Shown here piece after piece: positions 22,338 through 31,920 of a DNA stretch of 31,920 bases (its first letter is position 1; each line of letters begins with the position of its first letter). The translations under genes were made by a program, and so were the position numbers. The stretch is taken from assembly GCA_030770425.1 (NCBI GenBank), contig JASJFT010000340.1, positions 1-31,920 of the forward strand, read 5' to 3'. The stretch is from Darksidea phi. Its lineage: Eukaryota; Ascomycota; Dothideomycetes; Pleosporales; Lentitheciaceae. The notes beneath the pieces are model-generated. The model worked only from the letters and a program-made list of their open reading frames with translations, was not told the origin of the DNA and did not search any database.

Positions 22338-22766
22338 AGATCTAAAGAGTAAGTCGTATTTAAGAAAAGTAAGGTACTATTATATTTAAACGTTATTATA
22401 AGATATTACTTACCCTACTATAGGACCTATATAGAAACTAATATAAGTAATAGTATCTTAATAGATACCTTTATATAGCTCTAAGATAATAGAATCTAAT
22501 AATCTATAATCTACTTTATAAAGATAATAAAGTCTATAGAAATAAACTATAAGATCTATAATAAAGAGATACTTACGGTTATAAAGGGTTTAAATAAATA
22601 GAGGATTTAGTTTATAAAATTATAACTAAATAAACCCTTTTAAGTTATTACTAATTACTAGATATTAAAGTATTTCTCGACTAAGTATAAATTAACCTCG
22701 TAATAGACTTATTAGACCGAGAAGCTTATAGACTACTACTATACTATTTATTATTACTCTAGAACT
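22338..22766 (+). pseudogene. pol: pol remnant of element A, part 2 (RNase H)
   Basis: This 429-base piece of element A lies between insertions B and D and runs parallel to D 27504-27930. It covers most of the RNase H domain, including the block corresponding to D's E-T-D-V-S-N and N-Y-E-I-Y-N-K-E segments. The last five bases, gaact (22762-22766), are the left copy of D's target duplication. It is interrupted by TAA/TAG codons throughout. Confidence 0.85.
22762..22766 (+). repeat. Target-site duplication of element D, left copy
   Basis: The sequence gaact directly precedes D's LTR start and recurs at 30631-30635 directly after D's other LTR. Element A is continuous across the pair. Confidence 0.88.
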
Positions 22767-23034
22767 TATTATAGTCTATTCCCTAGGTAACCTAGTTATT
22801 TTACTTATTTTCTATTTCGGTTAGTAGATTAGGTAATCCCGAGGATTAGTCTAATAGTTAGTTAGTTTATTTAGCGCGTTAAGCTCTATTCGGGTATAAG
22901 AACCCTCTATTCTTATACCCTTATAGTACTATCTTAGAATAGCTTTAATATACCAATTCTACTATTAGTTAATTAGAAGGCTACCTTAGCTATTATAACT
23001 TCTAGTTAATTATACTTAGTCCTAGGGTCTTATA
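22767..23034 (+). repeat. 5' LTR of element D (268 bp)
   Basis: It starts tattatagtc and ends gggtcttata. Its TATA box begins at 22895, and the predicted transcript start is at 22931. Relative to A and C the self-primer has one transition (ATCTTAGAATA), which would make one mismatch with the primer-binding site and is readily explained as later RIP. Confidence 0.93.
22892..22920 (+). promoter_or_regulatory. LTR promoter: TATA box in an 11-bp inverted repeat (D)
   Basis: GGGTATAAGAA (22892-22902) and TTCTTATACCC (22910-22920) form a perfect inverted repeat around a seven-base loop. The arms place TATA boxes on both strands. It lies 36 bases (TATA to start) before 22931-22941. Confidence 0.6.
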
Positions 23035-23035
23035 T

Positions 23036-23046
23036 TATCCTAAGAT
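23036..23046 (+). other. Primer-binding site complementary to the LTR (D)
   Basis: TATCCTAAGAT begins two bases after the LTR end (23034), identical to A and C. It pairs with LTR segment 22931-22941 at ten of eleven positions in the present sequence. Confidence 0.58.
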
Positions 23047-23318
23047 CTCTAACTTTTAGCCGGAGATAGTAGTTAAATATTAACCCCCTTAAAATTCCTA
23101 GAGGTCTATAGTACTTAGGGTAGGTAGTACGCGGCGCTTCTTTAGGTAAGTCTTAAAACTAACTACTTTAAGCCCTAATATTACTAGAGTACCTAGTATC
23201 TCCCTTAGAGAGAAGAGACCTATAAAAGTATTACGTAGGGTTAGACCTATATCCTAAACTCTATAACTAACTTATCTTTATATAATTAACTAAATTACTA
23301 AATTAGTATAATAATAAG

Positions 23319-25580
23319 ATAGCGGACTTTCTAGACTAAGTAGGTCCTTCGAAGCCGTCTTCCTATAAGACCTTCCTATAGAAGAAAGATAAAGGAAAGA
23401 AAAAGACCCTAAGCTAAGTTCTAAGTAGGGTAAGGAGTATACGAGCTTAGACTAGATCTTAAAGCTAGACTAGAAGTAAAATATCCTCCCCTAAAGAGAA
23501 AGTATACTAGTAAAAGCTAGCTAAGGCCTATAAACTAATTCTCTTAGAGGTATTTATTAATAAAGATACGTATATTAACCTCTAGACTCTTAAGACTATC
23601 TTCCCCCCTTAAGAGGAAAGTATAAGTAAAGATAGCCTTAAAGAGAAAATTAATAAGTACGCTAAGAGGGTTAAATTACTTAAAGAAGAAAATAAACTCT
23701 AAATCCCCTATCTAATAAATATAGAAGGATAGGAAGAACTTCTAAACTATAATATAGTCCGGGATATACTAGCTACCTAGGAGGGGTCTAACCTAATTAC
23801 TAATATTCTAATAAATAATAGTCTCCGTCTTATCGTAGCTAAAAGGCTAGTATATACTATAGGAGTAGGTATAGTTAGTAGGAATACCTTTATAAATACT
23901 ATAGCCGATAAGTTTAACTAATTAGTTAAGAAAAGGGATAACTATAGAAGGTAAGTTAAAAAGTTATAAGAAGAGCTTTAATAAGCCTAGAGAACTATAA
24001 GTAGGTAGTAAAATTTAAAGGAAGATCTTAAGTAGTCCTCCCCTACGGCCGCCTATACTAAGGTCGGACTTATAATCCTCCCTTAGTATAACTTTAAGTC
24101 TACTCTCGAGACTCTACTATTATAGTATAATCCTAATAGTAAATAAGATATAGAGGAGGTAGGACTCCCCCCTATAATAGTATAACTAAATAGCTTAAAT
24201 ATCGACTCTTAAAGGACCCCTCTTATCTATTATACCCCCCTTTAAACCCCCGGACTCTTAGGAAAGTTCTAGTAGAATTTAGTTTAGTATTTAACCTTCT
24301 AGTTAAGCTTTTTACGAAAAAAGCTAACTACTAAACTAATTATATTCCTAGATCTAATATAGACTTTTCTACCTAATAAGGACTTTTATAAATATCTATT
24401 AGATTTAGAGGTACTACCCTTTATTATAGAGAAAATAGAAAATACCCTTACTTCCTATTCTAGTACCTACCTTATAAGATCTCTATTAGCCTTACTAGGG
24501 TTCGTAACTATTACCTTAGATAATAAAATATAGGTCCTTATTTAGGAGGAGAATATTATAGGAAATTACTAAAGTAACTCCCTATAAACCTCTAGCTTCT
24601 AAAAGACTACGTTCTATCTCGACCCTACCTTATTTAAGAATAATAGAGAGTCTAAACTAAAGAACTAGCTCTACGATATAGAATAGAAACTTACTATTAA
24701 TAAGAATTAGTACGTATAAGAAACCTCCTAGTAGATAACTAAGATTCGTTAAGTCTATATTATATTCCGACTAACGGGTCTAGTAAAAGACTATATTTAG
24801 ATATAACTAAATTCTAGAGAAGAAGAAGTAGACTTTATATTTAATATAGATCTATTAGAATATATTAAGAAATACTATAAAGATTTCTACGCGAAGAAGA
24901 AAATAAAAGTTAAATTTTATTAACTACGTATAAACGTATTTAGTAAAGTTAGTAACTTTATTAAGAATTTCAAGTATCTAGTAATAGAGGTCTACCTATC
25001 TTACTACTAGTAGAACGAAGAATTTATAGATAAGCTCTACTTTAAGCTAAGAAATAAGGTAGATCTATTTAATAATAGTAATCTTACTTTTAGTAAGCTC
25101 TATAAATACGTAACTTTAGCTAATAGGGTACTACTTAAGAATAACTAGTACTAAAAGATCTAGCTCGTCTAAAGTAACTAATTAGCTATCTTTAAGAGAA
25201 AGTAGTCGACTATAAGTAGGCCCTTTCCTAATAAGTTAGAAAAGAGACCCGTTTACTTTAAAGATACCCCTAAGCTCTATAACTACTCTTTTAAGGAGTA
25301 TAAGGAATAAGACTATTATTTTAATTATAGAAAAAGGAATAAATAGTAAGACTACCCTAACTATATTATATATAAGGTAATATAGAATACCGTAGAAGTA
25401 GAAGTTAATACTATCTTCTCTAATAATTCTAAGAAAGGAGCTTATTTAGACTTCCCGTATAAAGAGGAAAGTAATTTAAAATATAACTCTAATACCTCCT
25501 CTATAGTATTAAAAAATAAAAGCTATTAGAGGAGGGCTTCTCCCTAGCGGCCTATATAGGAGTAATTAAACCCCTTAATT
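23319..25580 (+). pseudogene. gag: gag remnant of element D
   Basis: The start is inferred from C's surviving ATG and is ATA here. The capsid-like region spans about 24600-25150, where runs such as F-I-K-N-F-K-Y-L-V-I-E-V-Y are readable. A remnant zinc knuckle is at 25311-25350, reading Y-Y-F-N-Y-R-K-R-N-K with two stops; Cys and His codons have become Tyr and Lys. The leader (23035-23318) has no feature beyond the primer-binding site. The stop codon of gag cannot be told from RIP-made stops, so the end is approximate. Gag codons start at positions divisible by three, while pol codons do not. Confidence 0.78.
25511..25517 (+). promoter_or_regulatory. Candidate -1 frameshift heptamer (D)
   Basis: A_AAA_AAT lies in the gag frame (TTA at 25509, AAA, AAT), followed by AAA. 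An original AAC before A would be a CpA and so would have become AAT. A block resembling GGAG...CTCC lies about 10-20 bases downstream and might form a small stem. Confidence 0.55.
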
Positions 25581-28500
25581 ATTAACGACTTATTAAGATA
25601 CCGTAGCTCGTTAATTTAAAATTATTTACGCTCTCTATTTAACTTATAGTAAATAACCTAGCTATACGACTAAGGGGATTAGTAGATAGTAGTACTAGTA
25701 CGTACCTATTAATCTACTCTAAATATTTAAAGGTAGTAAAAAAAAAGCTAAAGTCTATCTTCTATTAACTAAAGAAACTAATCCCCCTTAACGAGTTTAA
25801 TAGGAAATACGGTTACTTAGTTAATATAACTATTTAAGCTAATCTATTAATCTAGGAAAAGAATATACCTATCTAGTTCTTCTTCTATAAGCTTAGGTAT
25901 TATAATATAATACTTAAAAGAAAATTCTTTAAGTAAATCTAGTCCTTAATTAACTATTATAACTAGACTTTATACTAGTTAGATAATACTCTAAAGTAGA
26001 TAAAATATAACCTAACTATTATAGGAAAGCCGGATTCGAAGCTAGATCTAGAATACTAGGACGACGCTTTATATTATAACAACTTAATTAATTAATAGGT
26101 TAAAGTATAGAAGAAGGCCCGCTTATTTAAAAAGAATCTAATACTTAGTTTAAAGATTCTAATTAAAGCCCTTACGATCCCTTAGGAGGAGGTCTACGAG
26201 CTCGTTAAAGCCCTATTATAGGTAACGGAGGACTAGTAAGCTACTTCTAAAGAAATATAAAGGAATATAGATAGTAATACTAATAATAGTTTAAGAGATA
26301 CTAAATCTAAGAAAAGCTAATAAGGTTACTAAAAAAATAATAGAAAGAAAAAGAAAGTAATATTTATCCCTAATAATCTACTAGGGTAGACTACTAATAA
26401 TAAGTTCGACGTATATTTTCTTAAGCCTTTTAAGATATAGAAGCTCGTAGATAAGAAAGAAGTTATACTAGAAGCTATTAACCTATATAAAGTTAACTTA
26501 TTAATTAGAGATAGGTAGTTAAAAGACTTAGTAGAAGACTTAGTAGAATAGGACGTATAAGATATAATAGTAGAAAAGCTCCCTTATAAAGGTTATATAG
26601 GAGCTACCCTAGACTACTTCTCTAAGATCGACTTAGATAAGCTACCTCTTAAAAGAAAGAATATTAACTATAAAATTACCCTTAAGAATAATATAAGTAA
26701 GCTTAGTACGAGTCTACTTTATAATATATCCCTTAAATACCTAAAGTTATTAAAAGCTTATTTAGAAGAGTATCTAAAAAAGAGCTTTATTATAACTAGT
26801 AATACTAACTTCGCCTCGTCCGTCTTATTTACTAAGAAGCTAGGAGGGAGGTAGAGGTTCTACGTTAACTATCGAAAAATTAATATAGTTATAAAGAAAG
26901 ATATTACGACTATTCTCTTAATTAAGAAGATACTAATATAACTTTCTAAAGTAAAGATCTTTACTAAGCTAGATATATATTAAGTCTTTTATTATATTAA
27001 ATTAGACCCTAATATAGAAGACCTTATAACTTTTAAAACGCGATATAAGAATTATAAATACTACGTTCTACCTTTTAGACTATATAATAGACTAGTAACC
27101 TTTTAGTACTATATTAATTAAGTACTTAAGAATAAAATTAACGAGATTTATATAGTCTATATAGACGATATCTTAATCTACTTAGAAGACCCCCTTAAGT
27201 ATAAGAAATATATAAGTAAAATTCTAAATAAGCTTAAGAAGACTAGACTATAGGTCGATATTAAAAAGAGCGAGTTTATAATTATTAAGGTAAAGTTTTT
27301 AAATTTTATTATTAGTATTAAAGGGATTTATATAGACCCTAATAAGATAGTAGCTATTAAAGACTAGAAGAAATCTATAATTTTAAAAGGGCTATAAACT
27401 TATTTAGACTTTTATAACTACTACTATAAGTAGCTAAAAGACTATAATCGTATAGTCCGTCTACTTACCCAACTACTATAAAAGAGAAAATTCTACGTCT
27501 TCGGGTCTAAAGAGCGAGCTATATTTAAGAAAAATAAGATATTATTATATTCGGATATTATTATAAGATATTACTCGTCCTATTATAGGACCCGTATAGA
27601 AACCGACGTAAGTAATAGTATTCTAGTAGGTATCTTTACGTAGCTCTAAGATAATAGAACTTAATAATCTATAGTCTACTTTATAAAGATAATAAAGTTT
27701 ATAAAAATAAACTACGAGATCTATAATAAAGAGATACTCGCGGTTATAAGGGGTTTAAATAAATAAAGGGCTTAGCTTATAGGATTATAACTAAATAAAC
27801 CCTTCTAAGTTATTATTAATTACTAGGTACTAGAATATTTCTTAATTAAGCGCGAACTAACCCCGTAATAGACTTATTAGACTAAGAAGCTTATAGACTA
27901 CTACTATACTATTTATTACTACCCTAGAACCGCTAATATTATCGCGGATACTCTCTCTCGAAAATAGAAGAAGTTAAAAACTTAGAAAAAAAAAGATAAA
28001 ACTATTAGGACTTACGTTTTTATCCCCTCTAAATAGGTCTCTACTATAATAGCCGTCTTAATAGCTACTACTAATATCTAGGATCCCGAGTATAAAACTA
28101 AAGCTTATTCTTATTTACTTTTTAATTATATACTTTATAAAAATTATATATATACTATACTCGAACTAGAGCGAGAATTAGTCTATTAAGGATATAAGTA
28201 TCTATTCCTAACCCTATCTAGACTTCTCCTCTAAAAAGAGAAGTTAGTAGTATTTAAAGTAGGGTTTCTTAAGACCTACCTTATTTAAGTAGTATATACT
28301 ATATAGATTACTACTTACCTAGATATAAAGAAAACTATTAGACTTCTAAGAGACCTATACTACTAGGATATAATAAATAAGAATATAAAACGTTATATAA
28401 GGAACTATAAATAGTACTAATAAAGTTATAAATCTTAAAATAAGATCTTAAATCTCCTTAAACTACTCCCTATACCTAAGAGGGTATAGAAAAATATCTC

Positions 28501-29695
28501 TATAGACTTTAAAAGCTTTCTAAAGAACTATAAGGGATATAATAATATATTTATAGTAATATATAGATTATTAAAATATACTTTCTTATTACCTTACTTT
28601 AAGACTACTACCGCTAAAGACGTAGCTACTCTCTATTATATATATATATAGCGAGTCTTTAGTCCCCTATATACTATAGTCTTAGATCGAGGTCTATAGT
28701 TTATATTAGACTTTATAAAAGAATTATATAGACTTATAGAAATTAACTAGTTATTATCTACGACCTACTACCTATAGATCGATAATAATATAGAAGTTTT
28801 TAATTAATAGCTAAACTAATAATTATACCTCTTTATAAACTTCTATTAGGATAACTAGTCTAATCTCCTACCTAGTATAAACTAGGCCTAGATAATTCTT
28901 TCGTATAATATAATAGGATTCTCCCCGTTTAAGATCGAATTTAGCTATAAGACTTATTACTACTAGGACTAGTAAGAACGCGTCTATAAACCCTCCGAAT
29001 TACTAGATAATATAACTACGTAGGTAGTCTAAGAGTTTATAAAAATCTAAGCTAACGTAGTCTAATAGATTCGCGACTACGTCTAAGCTAATATTATAGT
29101 AGCTTAAAAAGCCTAGAGTTAATAAGCTAATAAAAAACGCCGCCCTCTAGATTTTAATATAGGAGATTAAGTCTATATTATACCTAAGGGATTTACTATC
29201 TTAAGACTAAGTCTAAAATTAGACTAGTAAATATATAGACCTTATTTTATTATTAGCTAAAGATATAGCTTCTATATAGTCTAGTTACCCCTTTATATAA
29301 AGATATATAATATTTTCTACGCGGATAGATTATATAAAGCTATATAAGATCTATTACCTAGTTAAGTACTCTCTAAAGAACTAGTTATAAAAATAAATAG
29401 GTATCTTAAGTAGCTAGTAGTCTATATCCTCGATAGCTAGATTATTTATAGTAAGCTCTACTATTAAATAGAATAGGTAGGCTACGACCTAGACCTAATC
29501 TATTATCTAGTAAGTAATTTTATAAACGCGGCCTAAAAAGTAAAAGAGTTTTATAATAAGTACCCTAATAAGCTAGGCCTACCTAAATAGTTAGTCTAAT
29601 AGCTAGAAGCCGTATTATAAGATAAGTTCCTTAGCCCCTAGTTAAAAGACGAGGTACTAGTTAAGATAGGAATCTAGAAAAATCGCCGATACTAA
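25512..29695 (+). pseudogene. pol: pol remnant of element D
   Basis: Protease lies at about 25670-25920. Reverse transcriptase spans about 26630-27360, with F-T-K-L-D-I-Y and an intact YIDDILIY box (27158-27181). RNase H covers about 27460-27960 (E-T-D-V-S-N, then N-Y-E-I-Y-N-K-E, ending A-D-T-L-S-R). The integrase HHCC region is at about 28265-28420; its His and Cys codons are now Tyr. The integrase core runs from I-S-I-D-F (about 28497) through V-L-D-R-G (about 28680) to N-I-E-V-F-N (about 28786-28803). A chromodomain at about 29395-29575 reads Y-I-L-D-S...K-L-Y-Y...VGYD...SNFINAA, followed by a tail ending K-N-R-R-Y and TAA. Stops inside the frame are TAA or TAG. The frame is -1 relative to gag. 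Confidence 0.9.
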
Positions 29696-29713
29696 GTATA
29701 GGCCCCCGTCCTT

Positions 29714-29960
29714 TATAGCCTACCGAAACGGGTAGTATAATACCTAGAGCTTAGGGTAATTATCCCTAAACTTAGAGTACCTTTCTCCTATAGCCCGTTA
29801 AAACGGGTAGTATATAGTTTAAAGCTTACAGTAATTACCCTTAAGCTTAAGATACCTCTCCTTTATAGCCTACTAAAACGGGTAGTATAATACCTAGAGT
29901 CTATAGTAACTACCCTTAAGCTTAGAGTACCCCCCTATAGCCTCGCTTTACTACGGGTAG
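29714..29960 (+). repeat. Three tandem repeats of 72-75 bp in D's 3' untranslated region
   Basis: Units start at 29714, 29789 and 29864 (75, 75 and 72 bp), each beginning tatagcc, and a fourth partial unit starts at 29936. Each contains an inverted repeat of the form CCCGTT-AA-AACGGG, perfect in the second unit. A second shared block resembles cccttaagcttag. The array begins 18 bases after the pol stop. Copy number and spacing match element C, so it was present in the family's ancestor. Confidence 0.87.
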
Positions 29961-30278
29961 AAACGTAGAAGGAGTAAGTCTTATCCTCTAGTAGAGCCGC
30001 GCGTATATAACTCCTAGATAATATAGAAAATTAAGTTACTAGCGTTCTCTTATATATTTTATAATACCCTTTAGATACGCTAAGCGTATTACGTAGTATA
30101 TATATTAGAAAAATATTTTTTAGACGATAATTTATATAGTAAAATAAGTAAATATATATAGGGCTATATAATATTAATATACTCTAAGGATAATCTAGAG
30201 GGTATTAGTTAAATTATTTTTCGAGTAAGGAGTAATAGATATAAGTATCTACCTATCTCTTTTATCCTTCCCTTCTCT

Positions 30279-30290
30279 CCCCCCCCCCCC
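30279..30290 (+). repeat. C homopolymer run in D's 3' region
   Basis: This is a run of 12 cytosines, matching the interrupted run in C at 10081-10101. The rest of the 3' untranslated region (29961-30348) shows no other feature. Confidence 0.8.
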
Positions 30291-30348
30291 TAAAAGTATT
30301 TTTTCTTAATTATTCATTTACTAGGCCCTTAAGGATAAGGTCTTATTT

Positions 30349-30362
30349 CGGGAGGAAGATAA
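30349..30362 (+). other. Polypurine tract of element D
   Basis: The run cgggaggaagataa ends directly at the 3' LTR. It is the expected plus-strand primer and confirms the plus orientation. Confidence 0.75.
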
Positions 30363-30630
30363 TATTACGGCCCGTTTCCTAGGTAACCTAGTTATTTTAC
30401 TTATTTCCTATTTCGGTTAGTAGATTAGGTAATCCCGAGGATTAGTCTAATAGTTAGTTAGTTTATTTAGTATACTAAGCTCTATTTAGGTATAAGAACC
30501 CTCTATTCTTATACCCTTATAGTACTATCTTAGAATAGCTTTAATATACCGATTCTACTATTAATTAATTAGAAGGCTATCTTAGCTATTATAACTCCTA
30601 GTTAATTATACTTAGTCCTAGGGTCTTATA
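30363..30630 (+). repeat. 3' LTR of element D (268 bp)
   Basis: It starts tattacggcccg and ends gggtcttata. Compared with the 5' LTR the differences are transitions. It still has one ordinary tg/ca-independent TATA box and the ATCTTAGAATA variant, so the G to A change in the self-primer is shared by both LTRs of D. Confidence 0.93.
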
Positions 30631-30635
30631 GAACT
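30631..30635 (+). repeat. Target-site duplication of element D, right copy
   Basis: This is the gaact partner of 22762-22766. Confidence 0.88.
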
Positions 30636-31727
30636 ACTAATATTATTATAGATACTCTCTCTTAAAAATAGAAGAAGTTAAAAACTTAAAAGAAAAAAGA
30701 TAAAGCTACTAGGACTCGCGTCTTTATCCCCTTTAAATAGACCTCTACTATAATAGCTATCTTAATAGCTACTACTAATATTTAGGATCCCGAGTATAAA
30801 ACTAAAGCTTATTCTTATTTACTACTTAACTATATACTTTATAAAAATTATATATATACTATACTCGAACTAGAGTAAGAATTAGTCTATTAAGAACGTA
30901 AGTACCTATTCCTAACTCTATCTAGACTCCTTCTTTAAAAAGAGAAGTTAGTAGTATCTAAAGTAGGGTTTCTTAAGATCTATCTTATCTAGATAGTATA
31001 TACTACGTAGATTACTACTTACTTAGGTATAAAAAAAACTATTAGACTTCTAAGAGACCTATACTACTAGGGTATAATAAATAAGAATATAAAATATTAT
31101 ATAAGAAACTATAAGTAGTATTAATAAAGTTATAAATTTTAAGATAAGACCCTAGATCTTCTTAAACTACTCTTTATATCTAAGAGGATATAAGAAGATA
31201 TCTTTATAGACTTTAAAAGCTTTCTAAAGAACTATAAGAGATATAATAATATATTTATAATAATATATAGATTATTAAAATATATTTTCTTATTACTTTA
31301 CTTTAAGATCGTTATTATTAAAGATATAGCTACTCTTTACTATATATATATATAGTAAGTCTTTAGTCCTCTACGTACTATAGTCTTAAATTAAAACCCG
31401 TAGTTCGTATTAGGCTTTATAAAAGAATTATATAAATTTATAAAAATTAGCTAGTTATTATCTATAATCTACTATCTATAGACCGATAGTAATATAGAAG
31501 TTTTTAATTAATAGCTAGACTAATAATTATACTTCTTTATAAACTTCTATTAGGATAACTAGTCTAATCTTTTATCTAGTATAGACTAGGTCTAGATAAT
31601 TCTTCTATACGATATAATAGGATTTTCTCTATTTAAGATCGAATTTAGCTATAAGACTTATTATTACTAGGACTAGTAAGAACGTATCTATAAATCTTCT
31701 AAATTATTAAATAATATAACTACGTAG
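30636..31727 (+). pseudogene. pol: pol remnant of element A, part 3 (RNase H end, integrase), truncated
   Basis: The third piece of element A runs parallel to D 27931-29024. It starts within the last RNase H residues (the A-D-T-L-S-R region), then carries the integrase zinc-finger region (about 30970-31110) and the catalytic core (about 31190-31540), including the N-I-E-V-F-N segment near 31490. More cytosines have been lost than in D: the V-L-D-R-G block of D reads V-L-N here. Homology to D ends at tacgtag (31721-31727). About 1.6 kb present in D, comprising the integrase C-terminus, chromodomain, 3' untranslated region and 3' LTR, is absent. Confidence 0.87.
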
Positions 31728-31920
31728 AGGTGGGGAAGCGCCTGCGGGTAGAGCGCGCTAGGAAACCTCTTCGGATTAAGGTTTAATCGTCCAGAGGTAC
31801 CTCAGGATCCTCGTGAAGAAAGAAGAAGTTCCGCATAGGGCTAGAGGCCTGGCAAACCTCCTTCCGGTTCTTCGTCGCTCTGATCGTTGGGTACTTTGGT
31901 CCGATGGTAAATCATCCTCG
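31728..31920. other. Right flank: ordinary, non-RIPed DNA
   Basis: CpA and TpG return at normal density from 31731 and G+C rises abruptly. The change coincides with the last base of homology between elements A and D. I see no recognisable coding frame or RNA gene in these 193 bases. It is probably single-copy DNA next to the island. Confidence 0.75.

Larger units (their letters stand above)
22767..30630 (+). mobile_element. Element D: full-length family 1 chromovirus inside A
   Basis: This 7,864-bp Ty3/Gypsy element on the plus strand has two 268-bp LTRs and a gaact target duplication. It is the best template for family 1, being uninterrupted. Order is 5' LTR, self-complementary primer-binding site, leader, gag (23319), frameshift heptamer (25511-25517), protease, reverse transcriptase, RNase H, integrase, chromodomain, stop (29693-29695), three tandem repeats, C run, polypurine tract and 3' LTR. 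I find about five CpA/TpG sites left (for example 24971, 27470, 29829, 30315). It inserted near the end of element A's RNase H. Confidence 0.95.
2745..31727 (+). mobile_element. Element A: family 1 chromovirus, split by B and D, 3'-truncated
   Basis: This is the outermost Ty3/Gypsy LTR retrotransposon, in three pieces: 2745-7479, 22338-22766 and 30636-31727. Concatenating them without the duplicated target sites gives about 6.26 kb that runs parallel to element D from D's 5' LTR to about D position 29024. Order is 5' LTR, gag, protease, reverse transcriptase, RNase H and integrase. Element B interrupts the start of RNase H and element D interrupts its end. The integrase C-terminus, chromodomain, 3' untranslated region and 3' LTR are absent; homology with D stops at 31727 where ordinary DNA begins. 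It shows only two CpA/TpG sites by eye (5733, 6990), so it is heavily mutated. The five bases before its LTR (2740-2744) are tctat, but no right-hand copy exists to pair with them. Confidence 0.9.

Noticed and set aside
22338..22766. Separate small retroelement fragment
   Set aside because: It joins directly to 7479 on one side and 30636 on the other when compared with D, so it is the middle piece of A.
77..31727. Mitochondrial or organelle DNA suggested by high A+T
   Set aside because: The bias is a specific loss of CpA/TpG with G+C-rich remnants, and the contents are nuclear LTR retrotransposons with target duplications; no organelle gene is present.
31728..31920. Exon or promoter of a neighbouring gene
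   Set aside because: The composition is normal, but the stretch is too short and shows no clear frame, splice sites or promoter motif.

Overview
The window is a stretch of fungal constitutive-heterochromatin-type DNA: an AT-rich island of about 31.6 kb bordered by about 75-90 bases of ordinary DNA on the left and 193 bases on the right. Between positions 77 and 31,727 the dinucleotides CpA and TpG are almost absent (I count about 27 by eye), while CpG, CpC and CpT persist and TpA is everywhere. That is the signature of repeat-induced point mutation (RIP) taken to saturation at CpA. It points to a filamentous ascomycete (Pezizomycotina) with a working RIP system. The species cannot be read from the sequence. 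I see no living protein gene, tRNA, rRNA or CRISPR array.

The island is a set of nested Ty3/Gypsy LTR retrotransposons. An unidentified, very AT-rich relic (91-2744) is followed by element A (+ strand), whose pieces lie at 2745-7479, 22338-22766 and 30636-31727. Element B (- strand, 7480-22332, 441-bp LTRs, duplicated target ccttt) sits in A's RNase H region. Element C (- strand, 9740-17587, 269-bp LTRs, duplicated target tctat) sits in B's integrase. Element D (+ strand, 22767-30630, 268-bp LTRs, duplicated target gaact) sits at the end of A's RNase H. A, C and D belong to one family (family 1); B is a second family. Removing C restores B in frame, and removing B and D restores A up to an abrupt break at 31727, where its integrase C-terminus, chromodomain and 3' LTR are missing.

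Both families are chromoviruses: the integrase ends in a recognisable chromodomain, the domain that in related elements directs insertion to H3K9-methylated chromatin, which fits the nesting. The reading frames can be followed because RIP creates only TAA and TAG stops and mainly His/Cys to Tyr, Met to Ile and Gln/Trp to stop changes.

The most informative signals are in family 1. First, the 11 bases starting one base after the 5' LTR are the exact reverse complement of an LTR segment about 36 bases downstream of a TATA box, the hallmark of Tf1/sushi-type self-priming of reverse transcription. Second, gag and pol are in different frames, offset by -1 in all three copies, and an A_AAA_AAY heptamer (A_AAA_AAC in C) lies in the gag frame between the zinc knuckle and protease, so Pol is probably made by -1 ribosomal frameshifting. 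Third, the 3' untranslated region carries three 72-75 bp tandem repeats, each with an inverted repeat. Family B, by contrast, keeps gag through chromodomain in one frame and may carry an additional antisense coiled-coil-like frame near its 3' end.
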